A DNA stretch of 64,000 bases from Zymoseptoria tritici IPO323 (GCF_000219625.1 NC_018206.1:248001-312000); one strand, 5' to 3'; positions 39,226 to 53,342 are shown, numbered from the stretch's first letter. The notes: generated by a model from the letters alone, not told the origin. Made by a program: numbers and translations.

Positions 39226-39726
39226 TCAATCCTCATTCAACAAATCATCCAAATCATCCTCATCCCACCCTCCCTTCCGTCTCTGCACCGTGACCTTCTC
39301 CCCGCCCCCTCCACCCTGCGACTTGATCTGCTCCGCAATCGCCTCCAACATCTCCTTCAACTGCGTCTCGCTGACTCTCGCTCGCAACTGTCCCGATCGC
39401 GCCAGCATGATCAGTCGGCTTTCGACGTCTTCTGCTCGTTGGGCGTTGACCATGCGGATTCGGCCGAGACGGTCGGCGGCGAGGGGTTCGAGGATTTGGG
39501 AGAGGATTGAGGCGCGGGCTTCGGCTTCGCGGGAGCTGGACGGGGTTGGGTTAGTGTTTGGTCGGTGTTGGGGGGGAGAGTGAGAGTGTGATTACCGTTG
39601 CTCATCTTCTTTGCTGCCTCCTCCTCCGCCTCCACCGCTGGGTGCGCCGGCCCCTTGGCCGGATTGCTGGGATTGCAATTGTTGTAGACGCGCGTGCCGA
39701 ATCGCTTCGAGATCACTGTCGGCCAT
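39226..39726 (-). CDS. PDCD5/TFAR19 family DNA-binding protein
   Basis: Two exons (39596-39726 and 39226-39535; 60-bp intron) give 146 residues. The start is the Met of MADSDLEAIRHARLQQLQ; an in-frame upstream Met (39795) adds a leader not seen in the family. After a Gln/Gly-rich linker (QSGQGAGAPSGGGGGGG) come REAEARASILSQILEPLAADRLGRIRMVNAQRAEDVESRLIMLAR-type helices and LKEMLEAIAEQ, the conserved triple-helix core. The C-terminus is acidic (DEDDLDDLLNED). PDCD5 homologues occur from archaea to humans and bind double-stranded DNA or chaperonin; the fungal role is poorly defined. Confidence 0.93.
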
Positions 39727-40867
39727 TGCGATCGATGTAACTGACGTGGGGTCGTGAAGTGGTGCTCTGGAATTCGTGGAAGCTTGCCCCGCCAAAAGTC
39801 CACGTGAAGATCTCTAGCTTATGTCATCGTTGGCGATGCACTGGATTCATCCTCTATGCCCACGAAGAGTGAGGTGGATCGAGCAATGGTCCTCCGTTCC
39901 ATCACATGAATAGACTATCGCTGGACACAGCTTTTACTATCTATCTGCGCAAGAGCGGACTCTTCGCTGATACGAAGAAGGAGGCATGGACGTCATGCAA
40001 TCCGAAAGCGAGACACGATACCGAATCCGAGAAGGGCTCTGCCTTCCAGAAACGGCTTCCGACACGGCTGTCTTGCTGTGCCTCATCAATCTTATCACCC
40101 GCACCAGTGGAACAGTGGTAACCGAGATCGCATCCTTGTCTTTTCACTGGAATTCAATGGTGCCTGAAGATCTGAAGATCGAGATGATGGAAGTGGCGTG
40201 ATCAGACAAAGGTGGGAAATGCTTGCAGTCATATTTTGAGCCGCATTCTATTCTGAGATCCACAGTGTACGATACTCACTACTACAAGAACCACGCATTC
40301 AACGTCGATTATGTGATCCAACATCACATCCGACATCAACGATCGGAGAAAGACGTCGAAATTATGACGGGACATGATGCTTTCTCATCAGTCTCTCCCG
40401 ATGCGAAGATGGTCCAGAAATTCCAGTGCTTCCTCGGCGCTCCGATTGGATGGAAATGGTGTGATCCGATTACATCAGCCATTTTTCCACATTTTCCTTG
40501 TGGAGCCCATCGAGTCGCAGCGGCCGCTTTGGCATTTCCCGCACAGGCGCCGCGGCGAGCCCTCCCGTCTCCAAAGCCAGACCGATGGCGTGCTCAAGTG
40601 CTGAAAGTCCGTTCTTGCGTGCTTGCGTGCTTGCGTTGGTAATCGTGCGAGGGGAATCGTGATGTGTCTGTCTCTGTCACCTGTGCTCGTTGTCAACGTA
40701 CTCACCCTCTCCCTCCCATACATCATCATCATCACCGTCGTCGTCGTCGTCCACCAGCATCGTCGTCAAAGAACTTGTCTCGAGTCTTGCCTACCTGTGA
40801 TCGATCCTCGGACCAGCCTACACCAGACCAGACCATACACACACACAGCGAACACCCCTCCCTCAAC
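39727..40867. promoter_or_regulatory. Divergent intergenic region PDCD5 / PAPS reductase
   Basis: 1.14 kb. A CACGTG lies at 39801-39806, close to the PDCD5 start. The PAPS reductase leader contains CAT and CGT triplet microsatellites at about 40716-40752. The PAPS reductase frame is open upstream to 40664, but that part is Cys/His/Arg low complexity encoded by the microsatellite. No other gene seen. Confidence 0.5.
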
Positions 40868-41773
40868 ATGGCACGCAACCGCTCTCCGTCCTCCTCCGAC
40901 GAGGACAACACCGAGTCCGGATATGCCAGCGGCAGCTCGACGGCCTCCCTCTCCAACGAGGTGTACTTCTCCCGAGCACACCTCAAGTTCATCAACCGAC
41001 AATTGTCCCTTCTCGAGCCACAAGAAGTCCTCAAGTGGTGCATGACATCTCTTCCTCGTCTCTACCAGACCTCCGCCTTTGGCCTCACAGGTCTCGCCAT
41101 CATGGACATGATCTCCAAACTCGACTACGCCATCGCTCCGCCGATTGAGATGATCTTCCTCGACACCTTGTACCACTTCTCTCAAACTCTTGAACTCGTC
41201 GACCGGGTCAAGTCAAAGTACCCCAACCTCACCATCCACACATACAAGCCCGAGGGTTGCGACACCACCGAGGATTTCGAGGCGAAACACGGCCAGAAGT
41301 TGTGGGAGACGAACGAGGAATTGTACGACTACGTCGCCAAGGTCGAGCCCGCACAACGCGCGTACCGTGACTTGAACGTGCAAGCCGTGTTGACCGGTCG
41401 ACGACGGACGCAAGGCGGCAAGCGTGGAGACTTGGATATCATCGAGGTCGATGACGCGGGCTTGTTGAAGGTGAACCCGCTGGCCAATTGGAACTTCAAG
41501 GATGTCCAGGCGTATATCAAGGAGAACAACGTCCCGACCAATGATCTGCTCGACCAAGGATATCGATCTGTCGGTGACTGGCACTCGACACAGCCCGTGG
41601 CGGAGGGTGAGGATGAGCGCGCCGGTCGGTGGAAGGGTCGTGCGAAGACCGAGTGCGGTATTCACAACAAGCGAAGTCGGTATGCTGTCTTCTTGCAGGA
41701 GCAAGAGGAGAAGCGGCAGCAAGAATTGAGCGATGCCATCAACGCCGGTCTGCAGATTGAGACGTCCTCGTAG
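40868..41773 (+). CDS. MET16: Phosphoadenosine phosphosulfate (PAPS) reductase
   Basis: Single exon, 301 residues from MARNRSPSSSDED. Reduces PAPS to sulfite with thioredoxin in assimilatory sulfate reduction. The PP-loop-like QTSAFGLTGLAIMDMI (67-82), the conserved IFLDTLYHFSQT (96-107), TGRRRTQGG (177-184) and the catalytic ECGIH with Cys263 are all present. No iron-sulfur cysteine pairs, as expected for PAPS-type enzymes. The Ser/Asp-rich N-terminus is typical of fungal members. It lies 1.9 kb upstream of ATP sulfurylase in the same orientation. Confidence 0.96.
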   Translation: MARNRSPSSSDEDNTESGYASGSSTASLSNEVYFSRAHLKFINRQLSLLEPQEVLKWCMTSLPRLYQTSAFGLTGLAIMDMISKLDYAIAPPIEMIFLDTLYHFSQTLELVDRVKSKYPNLTIHTYKPEGCDTTEDFEAKHGQKLWETNEELYDYVAKVEPAQRAYRDLNVQAVLTGRRRTQGGKRGDLDIIEVDDAGLLKVNPLANWNFKDVQAYIKENNVPTNDLLDQGYRSVGDWHSTQPVAEGEDERAGRWKGRAKTECGIHNKRSRYAVFLQEQEEKRQQELSDAINAGLQIETSS

Positions 41774-43656
41774 TGATGGTGTTGTGAGTTCGTCGGCGAG
41801 GCGGAGTCGAAAAGTTGGTCATGCAGTTGACCGTTGAGATGAATGAACGGCCGTCGAGATGGAGTGGAAGACTTGCAAAGGTCAATCTGAATATATTAGC
41901 ACCGGCGTTGGGAAGGGTTTTGATTTCCTGGAAGCTGCCCGCTCAGTTTGGGCGAAGGAGCAAAAGTAGCAAGATACACCAGACAGACAAGAATGTGAAA
42001 AGTCATGTCTGATAACTTATCACTCTTCTTCGACTGTCATGCAGTGTGGTGTGGGTGATGTCGCGGTTGGTCGCGAAGGATCCGGTATCAGATGCGGAGG
42101 TACCTGCCAGTGCAGTGCAGTGATCGAGCTCCGGCAACGTCGTAGGTGAGGCAAGATGCACCTCTCAGACATCGACAACGACCACTGCCAGGTGGCGGCG
42201 GACCTGAGGTCAGATGGATTGTCGTCCAGAGATCGGTATCCGGTGCCTCTTGATATCTCTCATCGTCACGTGCACCGGGTGCCAGTCCTGGTTATGAGGC
42301 TTCGACTCCAGAATCTTCATGCGCCAGGCTTCACGCCATCGCACTCGACCAGTTTCACAACCATCAAACGAAGTCACAGCAAACATGCAAAGTAACAAAC
42401 AAGATGTCCAACGCACAAGGTGAGAGAGAAAAATGGTTGAGAGCCGGCCAAGGCAGATATCCATCATTGTATGCGACGATGCGATGCTGGGCGGGTCATC
42501 GGCTCCGACCACCCGTGCGTGGTATACATACATATTTTACAGCGCACGCACACGAACTACATACCCTGTGGGGGACTGGACAGAATTGTGTAGGGGTGGG
42601 AATGGATGACTTCCTATTGGTGATCTTGGATTTGATGGGCGTGTACCTTGGAGGGATGGAGGCATCGACTGTGATGGTGATGTCGATTGGGCGACTGATG
42701 CTGTGCTATCGGGCAGTGTTCTGTGACCGTGGGAGTAGCGACGAGTTTGGGGACGAATTCTGGAGTTGGGCTTTCGTGTCGTGGGCGACAAGTCTATGAT
42801 TGAGGTTGTTCTTGTTGCATCGCTCTTCACGGAGTGATGATTCTGCTGAGGCTTCTTAGAGATCGAGCTCATAGCCGTCACCGCCAGTGCCATACCTCTC
42901 CTCCCACCCTGGTACGGCCGGGCCACGAGATAGCGATCGCTCCGACGCAAGTTGGAGGTCAGGCATGTTCTTCCAATAGAAAGGCCTGTTGTGTCCCTAC
43001 CGGGTAAGAAAGACGTTGCTTCTTTAGCTCGTCGGTCCGGTCGTAGTCGTTCGCGGCATAAACGTGCCTTGAGCGTTCGCAGGAATGACCGATCAGTTGG
43101 AACGGAGTACGAGAATTGCCTTGGAGACGCTGTAAGTACCTCTCGCTTGACTGCCGACCAGACGCTACGCGGTGAGATTGTTCTCCGTCGCTCGCGAAGT
43201 CGCAAAGAAGCCGATTGCAGTTTGCCGCGTCTGGCGATAGAACTATCGCTCGGGTTCCGACATCCGAAGGGCAGGGCAAGGGCAAGGGATCTGCAATCGC
43301 CTCAGGTTCGTGCACTGCCATGGAGAAGCAAATTGAATCTCACCTCGTCTGACCATGAAGCCACGAAGACAAGAACGCACTGAAGAAGCACGGAACAAGG
43401 CAAATAACAATGAAAGACCCACGTCTTGAGTACTTCCTCTCCCTTTTCTCTCCATCCCGCATCAAATTTTCGTCTCTGCCCTCTTGCGTGATCAGGTACC
43501 TTACATCATCCTGCTCCCCTCCCAACGACATCGGCCACCCAGCTTTTCCTGGCTGACCCAAGCTAAATTTCATTGAATTGCTGAAACTCATTCAATCGCT
43601 CGTTGTCTTGCACCTCACCCTCCCAGTCCAGTCCAAACCACATACCACTCGCAGCC
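41774..43656. promoter_or_regulatory. Intergenic region PAPS reductase / ATP sulfurylase
   Basis: 1.9 kb without a convincing gene. A minus-strand frame at 42537-43205 (222 codons) is Ser/Arg/Pro-rich and has no domain. TCACGTG at 42266-42272 is the core of yeast Cbf1 sites at MET genes, but it lies 1.4 kb from the downstream start. The last 300 bp are CT-rich leader of ATP sulfurylase. A perfect ATGRYRYCAT site (Cys3/MetR type) was not found by eye. Confidence 0.45.
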
Positions 43657-45441
<1,785 letters not shown>

Positions 45442-46093
45442 TTGTATCATATGAGGCACGTGTGGTGCATGCTGGATAGATAAAATGGTGTTGAAGCGCT
45501 GCTGCTATGGCCACCTTGCTGCATGGCCTACAATAGATAGACAAACGACATGGATTGTCACTTGTTTTTGGGCGTCGTCTCCTTGTCCATTTTGTTGTCC
45601 GTCCCTTGGACCTTGCCGATCTGGACTAAATATGCGAACACTTTGATACCTTGTCGATTGACCAGGGCAGGGATTTACTGTAGGCGCAACGTCACCCTCC
45701 TCAACTACATCCTAGGCTCCGTATCGACTGCACACAACCTCGTCCTTCTGAACCTCTCCATCAATCCATCGCACAATAGAGCGGACCTGACTCCGGCATG
45801 CAGACCGAGGCCGCGGGGAGATAGCGTAATTAGTCCGACCTTCGGTCCCGTCCTCCACTCTCATTTGGCATCTTGGCTACGGTTCGGGGAAGGCCTCGTG
45901 CGGCTAGCAGACCGAGGAAGCGGAAGCAGTTCCAAGGGGGCCGTCTCCACGTACCTTGGCTGCGCGTCAATCCACGATTTAGCCCGTCCTTTGTCAAAAT
46001 CTCAACCTCACTTGCATCGGGCCACAGCACAAAAGTCAAGGAAACCAATCTTCTGACCAGCACATTGACATCGTTGTTCGTCTTCATCAACCC
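45442..46093. other. Intergenic region ATP sulfurylase / acyltransferase
   Basis: 650 bp. CACGTG at 45457-45462 just after the MET3 stop. A plus frame at 45550-46056 starts with a hydrophobic stretch but breaks down into Arg/Ser-rich sequence and is not convincing. Probably 3' end of MET3 and promoter of the acyltransferase. Confidence 0.45.
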
Positions 46094-47726
46094 ATGCATG
46101 AGGCGGGTTACGACAAGATGACGGTCGACCAAGGCGTCGATTTGGGCCTTTTGGGACAACGACCCACCCCCGACCAACGCGGCAATGGCGGAGTACTGGA
46201 GAACACCATCGCCACGATACGAAGCCTGACATTAAGAGACGTCCTCCAGGCTGTCTTATACGCCCTCACACCGGAGATCTTACAACGGAGCAAAAACCAC
46301 AGCCACCGACGGAATGAGACGACCGCATACCTGGATGGCCTACGCGGAGTGGCCGCCCTCGTCGTTTGCATGCACCACATCACCATTTACGCGCACAAAG
46401 GTCTGGAATTGTGTTACGGCCATCCGATTTTCTTCGGAGAGTGGAACAACAAATTCGCTGTCTTGCCTTTTGTGCGGAATATCTTCACCGGAGGCCACTA
46501 CTCCGTGATGCTGTTCTTTATCATTTCGGGCTATGTCGTTCCTCGGCGTCTCATCACATACCTCCACGCCGGACGCAATGCGGATTTCATCGAAGCCGTC
46601 AACTCGGCCATGTTCCGGCGTCCGGGCCGTTTGTTCTTTCCCTGCATGGGCGTCACTCTCACGCTTGCCATTCTCTGGCATGTGACTCCACTAACATATG
46701 CGTTTCGTGAACTGGAGTCGAATATATTCACGGAATTATGGGCCTGGATCATCGACAACGGGTCGTTTGTCTACTTCTTCAGGACGGGAATGCTCTTCTC
46801 GACCTACAATTTCACCACCTGGACGATACCCGTGGAGATGCGAGGCTCCATGTTCATGTTCTGCTGGCTATTCGCTTTTCACCAATGCACGACGAGAGTG
46901 CGAATTTTAGCGACAGCGATGTTGATTTTTTCCCTGGAGTACCTCACGGATGGTGGCATTTACGCGGCATTCTTCGCGGGCATGTTGACTGCCGAACTGG
47001 ACATGTTGGCGGAAAGCGATCATCAGGTTTCATTACCGTGGGATGGCATTGCGAGCTGGTGGCGAAGGAATCGAGCGATACGGCAGGTCATTCTCCACGC
47101 CTTCCTGGTGGCCGGCCTCTTCCTCGGAGGTCAACCTTCGGAAGACGGGCATACGGTGCCGGAGCTCATGGACCAGTGCTTTGGTTGGTCGCATCTTCAG
47201 CATATGATTCCTGCTCAATACAAGAAGAAGGATATTGCTTTCCGCTGGTTTTGGTTATTCTGGGCCGCGTGGATGACCATGATTGCGGTCAAAGAGATTC
47301 GCTGGCTGCGACGACTGTTCGAGACGAATATCGCACAATGTGAGTTCACCAGCACGACGATTCGCGGCAATCATACATACTGACTCGCTTCCAGATCTCG
47401 GCCGTCACTCATTCGCGCTCTACCTCGTCCATGCTCAAGTCATCGGATCCTTCACCATCCGACTCTACTACCTCACCGGCTTCAAGAGCCCCGCAGACTT
47501 CGACTCTGTCAAGTACCACGAGCACCTGTACAAAGGCTTGATCAACAAGCCCTGGTGGCCTCTGCCCGAAGGTGGACCGTACGGTCTGGAGCCGAATTTC
47601 CTGTTCTGTGTGGTGCTCAGTCTGATGGTCATGTTCTACTTTGCTGAAATTGTCACGAAACTGTATGATGCGCCCGGGAACAGACTTTCCAATTGGCTCT
47701 ATAAGAAGGTCAGGTCGATGAAATGA
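46094..47726 (+). CDS. Acyltransferase-3 family membrane protein
   Basis: Two exons (intron 47340-47394) give 525 residues; a second Met at 46118 is an alternative start. Membrane-bound O-acyltransferases of this family move acetyl or other acyl groups onto sugars, lipids or small molecules. The diagnostic AYLDGLRGVAALVVCMHHI (catalytic His in MHH) is followed by about ten hydrophobic segments, including HYSVMLFFIISGYVVPRRLI (the SGY motif), LFFPCMGVTLTLAILW, and TWTIPVEMRGSMFMFCWLF. The splice joins FETNIAQY-LGRHSFALYLVHAQV, another family hallmark. The substrate is unknown. Fungal homologues are common beside secondary-metabolism genes, but no cluster is evident here. Confidence 0.9.
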
Positions 47727-48290
47727 GGATTGATGAAGGAGAGGCGGTATTGGTTTGCGTGTATGATACTTCGAAAGAGAGGTCGTAGATGGGCTCAGCA
47801 AGGTGCTGTTGCGTGCGGGTTCGCCCCAGATTGGGCGTCAATGTTACGTTGGAGGAAGAGTGCTTCGAAGACGAGCAAGCGGTCTGGCGAGGCTGGAGGT
47901 GTACAACCGCGGTCCAAGGCTTCGGGCACGAGAATGTACACATCATGTTCGAAGAGGCTGGAGTCACAGACAATCATGAGAAGCGATGTTAGATATGCGA
48001 CTGAGAGCATTTAGGCAGCGTGCGGTGTATCATCAGAAGCGTGTCGTTGCGCTGTAACAACAGTCATTGTCCAGCGTCAAATTGATGAGTTCAGACCAAG
48101 CCTTCTTCCGAGATAGAATCGCCAGGCTCACTGAGGCTTCTTCGACCACAGCTTGATTATCGTCGTCAGCAGCGAGGCAACGCCAAGCCCGATGGTCGCT
48201 CGCGCCATGTGCATTGCGCCGCAGCTGCCTGCGTCACATCCTTGCACGTATACCTTACGGTATAATAATCTGTAACACCAGTCCCCACTC
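47727..48290. other. Intergenic region acyltransferase / SLA2
   Basis: 560 bp with short domain-free frames on both strands. Contains the promoter of SLA2; nothing specific is recognised. Confidence 0.45.
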
Positions 48291-51200
48291 ATGGCAGCAC
48301 CCTTCTCTGTCTATCGGGAACCACGACGGGAGGCCCACCAACAATCCTCCTTTCAACCCTCCGCCATGTACACCCAGTCGACCCGCAATGTCAACCTCAG
48401 CAAGTCCGAGACCGAACTGGCTACCAACATCAAGAAGGCCACCTCGATCGAAGAGTCCGCCCCGAAGCGCAAACATGTGCGCGCATGCATTGTCTACACA
48501 TGGGACCACAAGAGCAGTGGCAGTTTCTGGAATGGCATCAAGGTCCAGCCCATCCAGGCCGATGAGGTGCAGACCTTCAAGGCACTGTACACCATACACA
48601 AAGTGCTGCAGGAGGGACATCCGGTAGCGCTGAAGGAAGCGCAGGCTCATGTGGGATGGCTGGAAGGCCTGTCGCGCGGCATGGTGGGTGGCCTGGGAGA
48701 GGGAATGCGTGGATATCAACCGCTGATCCAGGAATACATCTTCTACCTCGTGTCGAAGCTCAAGTTCCACCGCGACCACCCAGAGTTCAACGGCACGTTC
48801 GAGTATGAGGAGTACATTTCGCTCAAGTCGATCAATGATCCCAACGAGGGATATGAGACCATCTCCGAGCTCATGACGCTGCAGGACCAGATTGATAGCT
48901 TCCAGAAGCTGATCTTCTCGCACTTCCGTGGAACGACCAACAACGAATGCAGGATCAGTGCGCTGGTGCCTCTTGTGCAGGAAAGCTATGGAATTTACAA
49001 GTTCATTACGAGCATGCTGCGAGCAATGCACACCACGCTGGGAGATGACGAGGCGCTGAGTCCGCTTCGTGGGCGATACGATGCGCAACACTACCGCCTC
49101 GTCCGCTTCTACTACGAATGCTCGAACCTCCGCTACCTCACTTCTTTGATCACCATCCCGAAACTCCCTCAAGACCCACCGAATCTCCTTTCAGAGGATG
49201 AGACTGCGCCTGCTCTGCCCACCAGACCGAAGAACGAAGCCGCAACGAAGCCGAGAGACACGCCTCCACCGCAGCCATCCACCGACCCTGAGCCGATCAA
49301 CGAATTTTGGAAGAATGAGCAGGCGAGGCAGCAAGAGGAGTACGAGGCAGAGCAAAGGAGGTTGCAGGCGCAATGGGAAGACGCACAGAGACAACAGCAG
49401 ATGCAATCGCAGCAAGCGCAGCGAGATTTTGAGGAACAGCAGCGACTACAAGCCGAACAGCAGAGGCTACAACTTGAACAACTTCAGCGAGAACAGTATG
49501 CTCAGCAGACGCAAGGTCGCATGGCCGAATTGGAGCGGGAGAACCTCAATGCTCGCGCACAATACGAGCGTGATCAGCTCATGTTGGAACAGTACGATCG
49601 ACGGATGAAGGCGCTGGAAGGCGAATTAAGTCAGCTCAACCAGAACTTCCAGCAACAGACGCAGAGCAAAGACGACCAGATTCGTGCTTTGCAGGAGCAG
49701 GTCAACACATGGCGGACGAAATATGAGGCGTTGGCGAAGCTATACAGTCAGCTGCGACATGAGCATCTCGAGCTCTTGCAGAAATTCAAGGGCGTGCAAC
49801 TCAAGGCTGCGTCTGCTCAAGAAGCGATTGACAAGCGGGAGAAGCTGGAGCGAGAACTCAAGACGAAGAACCTGGAACTTGCCGACATGATCCGTGAGCG
49901 AGATCGCGCCCTGCACGACAAGGACCGCACGACTGGAGGCCATCGCGATGAATTGGAGAAGCTCAAGCGCGAGCTACGAATGGCGCTCGACCGAGCAGAC
50001 AATGCCGATCGCGCAAAGGGAAGCGAGCTCTCAGCCATGCTTTCTCGTCACAACCGCGAGATTGCTGATCTGGAGGAGGCCCTCCGTAACAAGACTCGGT
50101 CTTTGGATGAGATGCGAGACAAGCTGGGCGAAGGCAGCTCCGACTTGCAAGCGCAATTGCGGGAGAAGGAGGACGAGCTGGAGATCTACAAGTCCAGCTT
50201 AGACCAGGCTCTCGTGGAGCTTGAGGAGCTGCGAAATAATGGTGGCGGTGTGGACTCGGCGATGGACGAGCAGATCGACGTGATGCTGCTGGACAACATC
50301 AAGAAGATCAACGAACTCATCGATTCGGTTCTTCAGTCCGGTGTGCAGCGTGTGGACGACGCTCTTTACGAGCTCGACAGCTCTATGCAGGCTGGAAACC
50401 AGAATGCGAGCGGTGCATACGTCCTGTCGCAGATCGAGAAGGCTCAAAGCAGTGCGATGGAGTTCAGCACGGCTTTCAACAATTTCATCGCCGATGGTCC
50501 GAACAGCACTCATTCGGAGGTCATCAGGACAGTTCATACTTTCTCCAACGCCATCGCCGACGTCCTCTCTAACACCAAGGGTCTGACTCGCTTCGCGAGC
50601 GACGATAAGAAGGGCGATCAACTCATGTCTGCGACCCGACGATCCGCCTCCAGCACCGTCGACTTCTTCCGTGGCATTATGTCTTACCGTCTCGATGGTC
50701 TAGAGGATCTTCAAAAGACCGATGTGGTCATCAACAAGAACAACGATGTCCAAATTGCGCTCAACAACCTCTCGAAACTCGCCGACGCCTTCGCGCCCAA
50801 GAACAAAGTCACATCTACAAATGGCGATCTCGGCGAGCTCGTCGACCGCGAGATGTCTAATGCCGCCAAAGCCATTGAAGCGGCCGCCGAACGTCTCGCC
50901 AAACTCCAGAACAAGAACCGCGATCAGTACTCCACTTACGAACTCAAGATTCACGATGAGATTCTCGAGGCTGCCATCGCTGTCACCAACGCCATTGCTC
51001 AACTCATCAAAGCCGCAACTGCCTCCCAGCAGGAGATTGTCAACCAAGGCCGTGGCTCGAGCATGTCCAAGACGCAATTCTACAAGAAGAACAACCGCTG
51101 GACGGAAGGTCTCATCTCTGCCGCAAAAGCCGTGGCGACATCGACAAACATGCTCATCGAGACCGCCGACGGCGTCATCTCAGGTCGCAACTCCCCCGAG

Positions 51201-51603
51201 CAGTTGATTGTCGCTTCGAACGATGTCGCCGCATCGACTGCACAGCTCGTTGCAGCGTCCCGTGTCAAGGCGTCGTTCATGAGCAAGACCCAGGAAAGGC
51301 TCGAGACGTGCAGCAAAGCGGTCACGAACGCTTGCCGCAGCTTGGTCCGGCAGGTGCAGAGCATCATTGAGAAGAGGCAGCGGGACGGCGATGAGGATGT
51401 GGACTATAGTAAGCTGAGCGGGCATGATTTCAAGGTTCGGCAGATGGAGCAGCAGGTAAGTTATGATTGTAAGGTTGGCAGTGCCGTTCAATGGACTAAC
51501 ATTGCGGGTGTAGGTCGAGATTTTGCAGTTGGAGAATTCGCTGTCGGCGGCGAGGCATCGTTTGGGAGAGATGCGGAAGTTGTCGTATCAAGAAGAGGAT
51601 TAA
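48291..51603 (+). CDS. SLA2: Sla2/End4 (HIP1R-like) endocytic adaptor
   Basis: Two exons (intron 51456-51513) give 1084 residues. Couples clathrin coats to actin during endocytosis and polarised growth. The ANTH domain (about 35-310) has KRKHVRACIVYTWDHKSS, which includes the phosphoinositide-binding basic patch, then FKALYTIHKVLQEGHP. A Gln/Glu-rich coiled coil spans about 340-690, and the THATCH/I-LWEQ actin-binding module spans about 830-1050 (IEAAAERLAKLQ..., FYKKNNRWTEGLISAAKAVA, SQLVAASRVKA-type). After splicing the protein ends EILQLENSLSAARHRLGEMRKLSYQEED, a C-terminal dimerisation helix; without splicing an unrelated tail would follow to 51839. The start may instead be the Met of MYTQSTRNV at 48366. 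Confidence 0.94.
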
Positions 51604-52324
51604 ACGTTGGATGTGGATTGAGCTTTGGCTATGGTGTAGGTCTACTGTACGTACTGAGACGTGCTATCGTAGCACATATAGCGGATGGATTTCGCCTGCA
51701 AGAGCATATCCCGACCACACATTCCCTTCACTCCTCGAATTCGTCGCACAAGATCTCAGCCTCATCAATGCCCTTAGTCAGCGTCGGCAAAGCTCTGGCA
51801 GCTGAGAAACGGAGCGGCAACTACGAGCTTCCGTTCTAAACCTTCTTTCCATCTCACAGTTTACACTTCGGAGCAACGTGGCATGTGACGGTATTCCCAG
51901 CATGGATCCCACGCAGCATGATGCCATGTGAAATTGAATGCTTGACCACAGCTGACGAGATGTCGATTCAGGCCCGGGCAGATGTCCTCAAACGGCACGA
52001 CGATCGACCCGCCAATATCGGCGTGCATACGATTTTAATGGAGCCGCACTTACACTTCCATGGCGCAGGTTGGTCTAGCCGCCCGTCCACGCCGCTGCGA
52101 ACCTCAACCAGCGGCACGGCGAGAAGGTGGTCGGTCACGCAAGCACACATGGGCTTTCCGACTTCAGCGCTCGCTCGCTCGGCTCAGCCTCGCCCGGTAG
52201 TTCTACTAGTGATCGATCACGCTCTTTCACAGCCCTGTCCATTTCTCATACAAAAGTCGCGCCATGCCCCGATCGTCCACCCCTCACCTCTTGCCTCACT
52301 GACCGCCACTTCCTACTCTACATC
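51604..52324. promoter_or_regulatory. Intergenic region SLA2 / YeeE-like transporter
   Basis: 720 bp. The transporter frame is open upstream to 52127 but the upstream part is Ser/His-rich and lacks homology. CT-rich DNA precedes the chosen start. Nothing else found. Confidence 0.45.
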
Positions 52325-53305
52325 ATGGACCCCACATTCGCAGCAGCCTTGACCGGAGGCCTCTTTGGCTCGGCGTTGACGATATCCGGCGTCGCCGCAC
52401 CTTCGGCCATTATTGGACAGTTTCAATTCTCCGACTATCATATGGTCCTCACATTCTTGACAGCATCGGCCTGCGGAGCACCCATCTTCCTCCTAGCAAG
52501 TCGCAGCAACCATGCGCAGATTTCCGCCCGGCAGAATAGCTCGTTTGGACGGGCTGGGAAATTCGACGGGAATGTCATTGGCGGCACGCTGTTGGGGATA
52601 GGAATGGGACTCACAGGCGCTTGTCCGGGCACGGTGCTGGTTCAAGCTGCTGCTGGCGTAGCGGGCAGTCAATTGCTACTCGCTAGTGGAGCTTTGGCGG
52701 GAGTTTTGTACATACCGTGGAGTCAAAGCAATCCGAAGACGCCGACGGATCCAGCGGGCAAGCATTCATTATCAGAGGCGACTGGATACTCTTTCAAGAC
52801 CGTCTTGTTGACTTACGAAGCGGCACTATTGGCCATGATCACAGCTGCGTTATATCTGGCTCCCAAGGGTCGTTACACTGTCCATCCAGCGGTAGGAGGC
52901 GTTCTCATCGGGCTCGCTCAAGCCTCGTCCGTCTACTTTACCAAGAAACCGCTCGGGGCTAGTGCTGCATACGAAGATATTGGCAAAATATTCTGGGGAT
53001 CCGTCCGAGGAACAAAGATGCCCGGCATCCAAAATCTGATTTTCGCCGCCGGCGTCATGGCCGGTGCACGATTGACGATGCAAGCTCTGCCGGAGACAGC
53101 GATGGCGTTTGCCCATTCGACAGGCATATCACCCTTGAGAGCGGTCCTCGGTGGTTTCGCGCTGATATTTGGTGCACGCATGGCCGGAGGTTGTACGAGT
53201 GGCCATGGTATTACTGGAATGTCGACGCTTGGAGTCAGCTCGTTTGTTACAGTGCCTTGTATGTTTGCGGGAGGCATACTTGCTGCGATGCTGTTGAAAA
53301 CCTGA
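52325..53305 (+). CDS. YeeE/YedE family sulfur (thiosulfate-type) transporter
   Basis: Single exon, 326 residues. About nine or ten hydrophobic segments. The two halves carry the inverted-repeat motifs of the family: GIGMGLTGACPGTVLVQ with Cys100 and FGARMAGGCTSGHGITGMS with Cys290. In the bacterial thiosulfate importer YeeE, cysteines at equivalent places (91 and 293) relay thiosulfate through the pore; the first of its three cysteines (Cys22) has no clear match here, where GSALTISGVAAPS is found. It is probably an importer of thiosulfate or a related sulfur species at a membrane not yet known. The family is mainly bacterial, so old transfer is possible. It is near ATP sulfurylase and PAPS reductase. 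Confidence 0.87.
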   Translation: MDPTFAAALTGGLFGSALTISGVAAPSAIIGQFQFSDYHMVLTFLTASACGAPIFLLASRSNHAQISARQNSSFGRAGKFDGNVIGGTLLGIGMGLTGACPGTVLVQAAAGVAGSQLLLASGALAGVLYIPWSQSNPKTPTDPAGKHSLSEATGYSFKTVLLTYEAALLAMITAALYLAPKGRYTVHPAVGGVLIGLAQASSVYFTKKPLGASAAYEDIGKIFWGSVRGTKMPGIQNLIFAAGVMAGARLTMQALPETAMAFAHSTGISPLRAVLGGFALIFGARMAGGCTSGHGITGMSTLGVSSFVTVPCMFAGGILAAMLLKT

Positions 53306-53342
53306 GAATGAAATCGATTGATCTTATGATCCTGGTTTCAGA

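Noticed and set aside
40716..40752. CAT/CGT triplet tract as part of the PAPS reductase protein
   Set aside because: In frame with the gene but upstream of the conserved start; encodes a His/Arg run not seen in the family, so treated as 5' leader.
42537..43205. 222-codon minus-strand frame between MET16 and MET3
   Set aside because: Ser/Arg/Pro-rich, no domain, overlapped by equally open frames on the other strand; typical chance frame in G+C-rich DNA.
48255..49172. 305-codon minus-strand frame
   Set aside because: Antisense to the ANTH domain of SLA2.
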